In this document: piece after piece, positions 56,106 to 64,000 of the stretch
Numbering within the stretch: the first letter of the stretch is position 1
Layout of the letters: every line of letters begins with the position of its first letter
NCBI GenBank assembly: GCA_025618425.1
Contig: CM046845.1
Coordinates: 8,301,491-8,365,490 of the forward strand
From: Heliocidaris tuberculata
Taxonomy: Eukaryota > Echinodermata > Echinoidea > Camarodonta > Echinometridae
Reading direction: 5' to 3'
Length of the DNA: 64,000 nucleotides
The notes under the pieces: model-generated
What the model was told of the DNA's origin: nothing
Databases searched by the model: none
What the model saw: the letters and a program-made list of their open reading frames with translations, nothing else
Made by a program: the position numbers and the translations under genes

Positions 56106-57707
56106 CATTATCGATGACTTTGCGATGATAACTGCTGGTAATTACTGTTATACGCACTTCAGAATATATGAATATTTCTTTTCTCGTATTCATCTTCGCC
56201 ACTATACATTTGCCGCTAGTTTTCATGACAGGTACGTGGGCGACAGCCCCCCCCCCCTCCCCCCCCCCCCCCCCCACCGGAAAGTAGGGAAATGGGAGAC
56301 GAATATAAGGGGAGGGGAAGAATGTAAGAAGGAAAAACTACTCTTGTAATGAATAACCTGGTAATTAGATAATGTAACACCACCTCCAATACCAAGCTAA
56401 AAAAAAAAACACCTCCTCCTCGATGAGGGAAACGCTTTATACGCCACTGTCTATAAACGGTACTTGGCCAACTCAAGATCTAATGACGGTGCATAACGAT
56501 TATCGACGTAAAGGGCCTATATAGGTATTGCGAATTAAAACTCATTCGGTATAAAACAAACACCTCATCTATATTCATAAATCAGTTTCAGAATCGAAAT
56601 GTTTATAGACTGCTTGATAGGCTCCGTCACGTGCATGCACTCTTCTAATCATATACATAATACACTCTTAAGTGATTGATTACGATTTACTTGGCCAATA
56701 TTCAACTGGAAAGTAAGATTTAAGCTGATTTTCTTGTATTCATCCGTAACCGTTTGTGACAGTTGCAAACCAGATGCATGTTGGGCGCCACAATGGAAAA
56801 GTAAGTTTGATTAATGTTCGATTAGATCTATATTGTTTGAATAATAATGTACATCGAGCCATTACTGAGTGGCATTTATAAATGACAGTACTCTTCTAAC
56901 CTCGAGTTGCAATGCAGTATTCGTTACCGTGTGTGATCTTTCACTTTTCTTATTCTTCAGGTAGAAATGATTGTTCTAACGATGTAGGTCCTGCGCTAAC
57001 ATTATCATTTACTTATTATGGACAGTGAGGTATCAGGGGTAGGGGTCAGGATCCTACGTATAGGTTGTTAGGATTAACCCTACCCTATGATGTAGGACCA
57101 ATGCTGCATGATTGTATAGGGTCACTCATTGATATATCATCTAAATAAGAAACCAATTTGACATTTCCTGCTATGTTTTTAATCACATTGTATTCGTTCA
57201 CTCCGGTTGCAATTCATTGTCAAATAGTAAGTAATTAAGTGTGAAAATGCATTGCTTTTTCAAAAGTAGCCTTAAAATATTGTCAGAATTATATAAACAC
57301 ATCCGCACACCCATTGACCGTCTTAGGGGATTGCAAGGTATCTGCGAAATGAACTCATGAATAGTAAATTTCAGCATGTCAGTCAAATATATATTTCCCT
57401 TTAACATGTTTATGCAGTTTTTAATTTCTTTTTGTTATCAACTAAAAAGCAAAGTAATCCAAATTTGTTAAAGTCTTAGACAAAAATAACCAACTTAAAG
57501 ACAACAAACACCTAGTGAATTACAAAAAAGGGGATTTCATATCGTCTTTATTCATCTCATAATTAAAAAGGTACAATAGTATAAAACTTTAAAAAGATAA
57601 ATACCTGGGCAACAACAAAATAAATATAAATATATATAAATATAACATAGTATGTGGGGGGAAAAAATAGAACGAATGAACACGGCTGATGACAGGGCAA
57701 TAAAATA
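56106..57707. other. Intergenic, no gene recognised
   Basis: Poly-C runs at 56,247-56,275, next to a GGTACGTGGGCGACAGCC and ATACGCCACTGTC pair that may be a worn hAT-like element (56,228-56,453). The rest is AT-rich. Confidence 0.5.
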
Positions 57708-57719
57708 TTGAATATGAAA

Positions 57720-57928
57720 ATGAGAACAGGTGAGCGAGGCCCACCTCCCCAATCTAAAATTAACCGGGTACTCCAGGCTGAAAACAACACGATCCGAACA
57801 GAAAAAGCAGAATCAAACGGAATCACAAGAGTGAATTCGCCGCATCGCTCCGAGGAAACAGTCCCGCGCACGCTGTCCCGACAAAACGACGTGATGGCCG
57901 AAGACGTCACCCCCTCCCCCTTTTCCCC

Positions 57929-58000
<72 letters not shown>

Positions 58001-58240
58001 ATTTTACTCTCTCACTCTCTCTCTCTCTCTCTCCCACATCTACCACACAAAATCACAATCATTTAAACTACAAAAACATTTAGTCACACACATGCATGCA
58101 CCCCTAACCAGGCCAACAATAACACCCTAACATAAGAGGAGGGAGAAGACGACGCCAACTGCCAACCCATCGCACGCCAAAGAAAACATGCGCAGAACCG
58201 CTCAATCGAAACAACGCAGAAAGCCCCAATTAGAAAGGAG
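57720..58240. other. CpG-rich patch split by a CT microsatellite
   Basis: 57,720-57,910 and 58,135-58,240 contain many CpG and GC-rich words (CGCCGCATCGCTCCGAGG, CCGCGCACGCTGTCCCG, GACGACGCC, CATCGCACGCC) in otherwise AT-rich DNA. Between them is a CT tract (57,930-58,032). It could be a CpG-rich promoter, a first exon, or the 5' end of a retroelement. No family is recognised in either strand. Confidence 0.5.
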
Positions 58241-58629
58241 GAATTCTTTAGATACGTATAACCATCTGGTCGATTGTGCTCATTGACATACACAACAAAA
58301 GGAAACAAAAGACTTAATTTTCCCGTTTGATAAAAAATAATGGATGGCAGTTTGCTTCAAATTTGTGGTATGCGTTTTTAAGTAGCATTGAAACATTTTT
58401 ATGCACAATTCAACCACTTTGATTTCCCTAATGTTAAATAGTACATTTCAGGTGTGCGGTTCTCTTAATATGTGTTTTTATGTAGCTTTAAAAGACGGAT
58501 TAATGCACTTTTCAACCACTTTTATCCTCCCTATTTACTTATTAATTTGTTTATTTATTCATTTATATAAGTTTTACTTAAAATACAGAGTAAGTGCATT
58601 CAGTAGGATCACTGCTCATTGATTACTGT
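58241..58629. other. Intergenic, nothing recognised
   Basis: AT-rich; two similar phrases (ATTCAACCACTTTGATTTCCC near 58,408, TTTTCAACCACTTTTATCCTCCC near 58,510) form a weak direct repeat. Confidence 0.5.
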
Positions 58630-58830
58630 AGAGGTGCTAGTGGATAAGCAACCGAAAAGTGGACAAGTTACGGGGTACGAATCCCTGCCACAGCACTCAG
58701 GTCGATTATTTGGCAAGACGACACATTTGCTGAACACCATCAAGGTAAAGTAAATGGGTACCCGACAGGAAGAAACTGATTGAATGCTTGAGCGCCTTAA
58801 AATGGTAGCCGGGCTAAACCCCGGACAATA
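58630..58830 (+). mobile_element. tRNA-derived SINE
   Basis: The head has A-box-like GTGCTAGTGGATAAG and B-box-like GGTACGAATCC. The tail has AAATGGGTACCCGACAGGAA, TTGAATGCTTGAGCGCC and an AATAAT end. The AAATGGGTACC block is shared with the - strand copy at 59,800-60,030. Confidence 0.75.
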
Positions 58831-59319
58831 ATATGATTACAAGGTCCTCAGGGAGAACATTTATTAAAATTGAAGAGGTTGACCTTGGTAAATAAGACAT
58901 TTTTATCTTTATTATTTGTTATTACTGTACTTCTTCTTCTTATTATTTTTTTTGTATCATAATTACACTATTATTATTATTACGCTTTGCCATGTACATA
59001 AAAACAAATAACATGCAATACATGAAATATATGAAATACATGAAATTAATGAATGAATAACCTACTTGTGAATACCATACTTTAAAAACCTATTAATGAA
59101 AAACACAAAAACTTGTTTACACTACAGGAAAACATTCCAGTTCCCTTTAACTGGTAATCCCCGTTAATCAGAAAGATTTTGTTTGGTAGTATGCCATTCA
59201 ACGTTCCACTGCCAACCATGAGTTTAATGTTTCCATGCCAAACATTTTGTAGGGGAAAACCCACTGGTGTCTATTTCAAGATATAATGGTTTCTATTTAA
59301 TTATTTTTGGTGCCGCTTC
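58831..59319. other. Intergenic, nothing recognised
   Basis: AT-rich, no coding signal. Confidence 0.5.
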
Positions 59320-59360
59320 CTAATAATAATAATGATAATAATGATAATAATGATAATGAC

Positions 59361-59391
<31 letters not shown>

Positions 59392-59572
59392 GTAATAATA
59401 ATAATATTATTATAATAATAATCATCATCATAATGATATTAATAATGATGATAATAATAACAAATAAATGATTAAAATAATAACAATACTAATAATAATA
59501 TTAATAATAATAATGATAATAATGATAATAATGATAATAATGATAATAATGATAATAATAACAATAATAATA

Positions 59573-59605
<33 letters not shown>

Positions 59606-59721
59606 TAATATAATAATAATAATAATAATCATAATAACAATATTAACAATAATCATAATAATAATAATCATCATCATAATAATATTAATAATAAAAATAA
59701 TAATAACAAATGAATAATGAA

Positions 59722-59766
<45 letters not shown>

Positions 59767-59790
59767 TATAATAATAATGACGACGACGAT
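59320..59790. repeat. AAT/AATG trinucleotide tract
   Basis: About 470 bases of imperfect AATAATAATG units, ending at the tail side of the - strand SINE that follows; it may have grown from the SINE tail. Confidence 0.95.
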
Positions 59791-59794
59791 GATA

Positions 59795-60030
59795 TGGTCT
59801 TATTTACCCAGGAAAGCCTCATCACTATGAATACTGCTCTCTCTCTCTGGGGGCAACACAGTTATTATTACCCCAGTATAGCCAGGTACCCATTTAATAC
59901 ATTGGGGTCGAGAAAGACCAATAAGGGTAAACAAGTGGTCAGAGGATGTAAGCACCGAGCGAGGATTGAACCCAGGACCTCTCGTATGAGAGTCAAAGCC
60001 TCCACAAATATACCACAATGCTACCATATT
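59795..60030 (-). mobile_element. tRNA-derived SINE, - strand
   Basis: On the - strand: GTAGCATTGTGGTATATTTG head, CTCTCATACGAGAG anticodon-like hairpin, B-box-like GGTTCAATCC, then AAATGGGTACCTGGC and the AT-rich tail. Same family as 58,630-58,830 by tail sequence. Confidence 0.75.
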
Positions 60031-60540
60031 ATAAAGGTTATAGGAACCCTTCTAACAAACAAAACTCACACAAATGTAAGAAGGAAGTAGTTTCATTCAG
60101 GAAGTCATTTGGAGAGAGATAGAGGGGGGGGGGGGGGAGCGAGCGTGCAATCATACTCAACCTAAATCTTACATTAAAGGGGAAGTCCACCCTGGTAATA
60201 CGTTGATTTCTTAAAAGCAGACAAGGAAAGAAACTTATTTGCGAAAGTTTGAGCAAAATCTGATTAGAAACAAGAAAGTTATGAATATTTACAGTTATTA
60301 TTGAATCAAACACAAATTGGCAACTCCGTAACGTATCTTGCGAGGTCCTCTCCTACTCGCTCAGTACAGAAAATGTCATAAATTTTCTTCTTTTTAAAAA
60401 AAGTTTTTGTTTTGTTTCAAACAGGTTTTGTGTTGAAGCACATGTGCAATGGTTATATCTAGGGCAAATGTATGATTAAATATTTTCTTTAGAGGAAATG
60501 GAAAATTATATATTTATAGTAAATAGTGTATGTATAGGCC

Positions 60541-62516
60541 AGGAGCCTGTCCCCAAATAGTCACCCCATTTTACTTATGAGATTTGACCCCTTAAAGTTA
60601 CTTAGACCATCCATGTCATTCACAAAAAGCTTGTCAGCTCGAACGAAGCCGCCGGGTTTGGTCCCCAGAGCCCCCATAAAGGGCCCCAAAGTCGGGTCGA
60701 TTTCAGCCCATCTAACATATGCGCCAAACTTTGTCAGAAGGAAGGTGTATGAGTATACATTACCAAAACACCAAAACTGACAAAATTTTCCGTCGGGATG
60801 GGTTGTCAGACAGCCCCCCAAAAAATAATTAAGGCCCATGGACCAAATTTTGTCAGAAGGAAGAGGTGTGGGTGTACATTACAATAATATAAAAACTGAC
60901 AAAAATTTCCATCGGGAAGGGATGCAACACGCCCCTGAAATAAACGCCAAAGTGCCCCTAAACCAAGCTTTACTGCCCAAAATGCTCTGGATGAAGAGAA
61001 AAACCATTTTTTGGGCATTACAATCTTAATAACTCCAAAGTGTGTCATTGAATTCAGGTCAAATTTACATAGTGCAATCTTGAGTATTGTAACCTTCTTG
61101 GTGTGCAATTTGGTGTCAAATGATCATTTCAATAATAAATTATTAAATTGTTGAAATTGCATGCTTTCTCTAAAGTAGTAAAATAATATTTTCGGGATTA
61201 TGTAAACACACCCATTGTCCATCTGTGCCTGTTTGACAAGGCATAATAGAAAACCTTGCAAGGTATCTGTGTAATTAACACATGAATGGTAGATTTCAGC
61301 ATGGTAGCCACATAGCCAAGAACTCATTAAAGGGAAATCCGACCTTAATAGCAAGTTCCTTTGAAAGAAAGAGGAAAAATCAGAGAAGCATATTGGTGAA
61401 AGTTTGAACGAAATCGGACAAGCAATAAGAAAGTTATGAATTTTTGAAAGTTGTAATCACTATGCTTATGGGAATTTCAAATTGGCCGAATAGGTAATGT
61501 CACTGTGATGTAGCTGTGGGCAACTCCCCCATTCGCTCTAACACAAAAAATGACTAAAATGTCACTTTTTTTCAAAATGCATTACTCAGTAGGATCTTTT
61601 CATTCATGAAGACCTATAACAATATGCTATCTGCAATATATTTTGAGTACAGCCCCAAGGGTAAAAGCGCCTCGAAGAAAACCGCAAATTAATGATATTT
61701 TTGTGTACGACAAATGGGAGAGTTGTCCACAAAAATGTCACAATTGACTCACCAAATGGCCAATTTGAGATTCGCATAGATGTAGTGATCTCATTTTTCA
61801 AACATCCATAACTTTCTTAGTCTTTGTCCGATTTCTTTCAAACTTTCACAATCCTGTTTTTCTTATTTTTCTGCTTTCACACAAATCATCTTATTACCAA
61901 GGTCGGATTGCCCTTTAACAAGCTCTTGTAAAACAGGTGCAGATGGACAATGGGTGTGTCTACATAATCCTGACAATATCATTTGACTACTTTTGGGAAA
62001 GCAATACAATTTTCACAATTTAATAATTTATTAATGAAATGATCATTTGACACCAAATTACACCCCAAGAAAGTTACAATACTCAAGATTGTACTTTGTA
62101 AATTTGACATGAATTGAATGAGACACTTTGGAGTTGTTAAGGTTATAATGCCACAAAATGGTTTTTCTATACATCCAGAGCATTTTGGACAGTAAAGCTT
62201 GGTTTTGGGGCACTTTGGTGTTTATTTCAGGGGCGTGTTACATCCCTTCCCGATGGAAATTTTTGTCAGTTTTTATATTTTTGTAATGTACACCCATACC
62301 TCTTCCTTCTGACAAAATTTGATCCATGGGCCTTAAAGGGAAAAATTTGCCCCAATTTTTAGGGGCGGTCTGACAACCCATCCCGACGGAAAATTTTGTC
62401 AGTTTTGGTGTTTTGGTAATGTATACTCATACACCTTCCTTCTGACAAAGTTTGGCGCATATGTTAGATGGGTTGAAATATGTAAAATGGGGTGACTATT
62501 TCGGGACAGGCTCCCA
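60541..62516. mobile_element. Palindromic element with GGAGCCTGTCCC ends
   Basis: Both ends carry GGAGCCTGTCCC then AAATAGTCACCCCATTTTAC. The ~600-base arms match through ACATTACCAAAACACCAAAAC, GATGGAAATTTTTGTCAG-type phrases and CACTTTGGAG. A fragment of the same family lies at 30,882. Target duplication not clear. Confidence 0.85.
61331..61914. mobile_element. TTAA-flanked MITE nested at the centre
   Basis: Ends AGGGAAATCCGACCTTAATA and its near complement (AAGGTCGGATTGCCCT), with TTAA on both sides (61,327-61,330 and 61,915-61,918). Same superfamily as 4,098-4,594. Confidence 0.88.
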
Positions 62517-62577
62517 GACTAGTATAATACGCGCTGTGATTGGTTAGATCCGCATCACGTGACGTGCAAATTTTTTG

Positions 62578-62613
62578 TTATAGTGCACGATCGTGCACGA
62601 TCGTGCACTATAA
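62578..62613. repeat. 36-bp perfect palindrome with GATC/GTGCAC units
   Basis: The sequence TTATAGTGCACGATCGTG and its exact complement meet with no spacer. It consists of overlapping GTGCACGATC units. Confidence 0.95.
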
Positions 62614-63257
62614 CTTTGATTTTTGCACGGGGAATTTCATCGTTCTCAGCATTCAGTTTCACGTTTTTGCAGTTCAGAGTGTTACACATCATTGGAGTGC
62701 TAACATTTGGAGTTCATTTGTGTGATAAGCAACTTTTGTAGAGTTAGGAAATCAGCAGTAGATCTAAACTATATATATATAGACCTATAGGGCCTGGGCC
62801 TAATACACAATAACAGTTATAGATCTAGGGGTCTATTTACTATAACAATTAGTGTATGTTCTATTTATGCACCATTACTGGACTATATGAACTCCAAATA
62901 CTAAATTATCCCTCGTGCAGGTCTATTTCACCTCGGCCTGCGGGCTCGGTGAAACAAAACTGCACTCGGGGTAATTTAGTATAAGTCGTGCACATAATCC
63001 AGTATAGTACATGATAGGCCATGCACTGTTTTATACAATATATACAAGTATATAATGTTGTTTTAGTACAAGGTAAATGGGAGATGACCTCTCAAGATAC
63101 GTCACGGAGTTGCCAACTCATGTCTGATTGATTACAACTTCAAAAATGATAACTTTCTTATTTCTTATCGGATTTTGCTGAAACTTTCGTGGTCTGTTTC
63201 TCTATTTTTCTGTTTCTTTTAAAACCAACTTATTATCAGGGTGGACTTTTCCTTTAA

Positions 63258-64000
63258 CTGTGAGAATTATTGGACATTTTCTTTTCTATTATCGACAATG
63301 AAATTAATTTTCTGTAAATGACATTTTTCAAGGATTCATCGCCCTATGTAGACTGGGGTTTGATAGATTTAATGGCCATGTTAGTGCATATATATACGTC
63401 ATTATATCTTTTCTTCCTCCCTTTTGGGGGGTTGATGATTAATAATGGATGTACGATGAGCTTTCTAGCGGATGTGCACTGTATTCAGTATGAACATGCA
63501 TGTTGCAAATACAGCCTGGGTGTAGTCGCGTGAATGAAAAGGGGAACATATTCTTGAGGCAATCCCATAATTCAATAGGTAGACACTGAAAGCGTATACA
63601 TGACGTTGTGTATGAGGATGTTGTTCTCATCGTAACACAAACCTTCCACCTACGACTATTTTTGTTTCCACTTCAACAAAACAGTTCGGTTAAATGGCAA
63701 AGATCCTACGTTGAATCCTTAGTTGAATGTGATTGTGCATGGGAGAAGGTGGAAAGTGGGAGATTTTCTTATTCAAACGGAAGACATGCCTGGTAGGAGA
63801 GGCAAATAATCAACACCCGGTACCGATGTCTTATCGAAGTCGACGGATCAGACTTGTGCTTTACTCACATTCATCTGTAAGCCGAAACTTGAGCAGAAAA
63901 TGCATCATCATTGCTTTATCATACCAGTCTTCTTATTCTGATCAAGGAATACGGCCATTACAAACGGTATAAGTACAGACAGACTCCTGAAATAAGTCAG
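63258..64000. other. Intergenic, nothing recognised
   Basis: Several short frames but no family match or clear splice pattern. Confidence 0.5.

Larger units (their letters stand above)
60178..63253. mobile_element. TTAA-flanked MITE, split by a nested insertion
   Basis: The left end AGGGGAAGTCCACCCTGGTA at 60,178 pairs with AGGGTGGACTTTTCCT at 63,253. TTAA is on both sides (60,174-60,177; 63,254-63,257). The arms match as far as ACTCCGTAACGTATCTTGCG (60,325) against ATACGTCACGGAGTTGCC (63,098). Everything between about 60,540 and 63,075 is inserted or internal. Confidence 0.82.

Noticed and set aside
57708..58130. 140-codon frame on the + strand
   Set aside because: Half of it is the CT microsatellite; the rest has no known match. 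The CpG-rich DNA is reported instead.

Overview
The window looks like genomic DNA of an invertebrate deuterostome: AT-rich, intron-dominated and packed with non-autonomous DNA transposons, long poly-G/poly-C runs, TA/GTA/AAT microsatellites, Penelope-like and L2/CR1-type retroelements and tRNA-derived SINEs. The repeat style suggests an echinoderm, most likely a sea urchin, with a lancelet as the alternative. That taxonomic call is inference; nothing in the sequence names the species.

One host gene can be traced. It lies on the + strand, is already under way at the left edge and probably ends near 45,700. Exons at 5,023-5,207, 5,574-5,747, 19,384-19,581, 26,044-26,560 (interrupted), 26,840-26,885, 27,546-27,741, 28,725-28,817, 30,239-30,349 and, more weakly, 36,601-36,655 and 38,700-38,775 align in order with the HD-domain dNTP triphosphohydrolase SAMHD1, from the HD metal motif to the C-terminal lobe. 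Further open exons on the same strand (40,055-40,168, 41,330-41,480, 44,116-44,194, 44,500-44,567) lead to a final exon at 45,237-45,525 that encodes a Death domain and stop, followed by an AATAAA signal. If these are one transcript, the gene is a SAMHD1-Death-domain fusion. Two active-site positions are changed (human H233 to N, D311 to N), one exon is split by a PIF/Harbinger-like MITE with in-frame stops, and another exon's apparent splice acceptor is the end of a hAT element. The locus is therefore either a decayed paralogue or a pseudo-enzyme with new wiring.

The introns hold a catalogue of insertions. Several have clear target-site duplications: hAT elements with 8-bp duplications (10,158-10,435; 11,283-13,258; 41,651-43,863), TTA-flanked Harbinger-like MITEs (18,153-19,163; 26,103-26,519) and TTAA-flanked MITEs (4,098-4,594). 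Others are a 3.1-kb long-inverted-repeat element (6,310-9,396), a Penelope-like element with pseudo-LTRs (20,100-23,292), a CR1/Jockey-group LINE bracketed by inverted tRNA-Arg-like SINEs (23,463-25,995), and a tandem array rich in perfect DR1 nuclear-receptor half-site repeats (32,530-33,960).

Right of 45,700 I see no host gene. This part holds a mariner-like non-autonomous element (48,739-49,764), an L2-type LINE with a long open RT frame on the - strand (50,400-52,366), degenerate tandem repeats, a CpG-rich patch around 57,720-58,240, SINE copies near 58.7 and 59.9 kb, and a three-level nest of transposons at 60,178-63,253. Exon edges were placed by eye from GT/AG signals, reading frame and family resemblance. 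No alignment was run, and residue numbering for human SAMHD1 is from memory.
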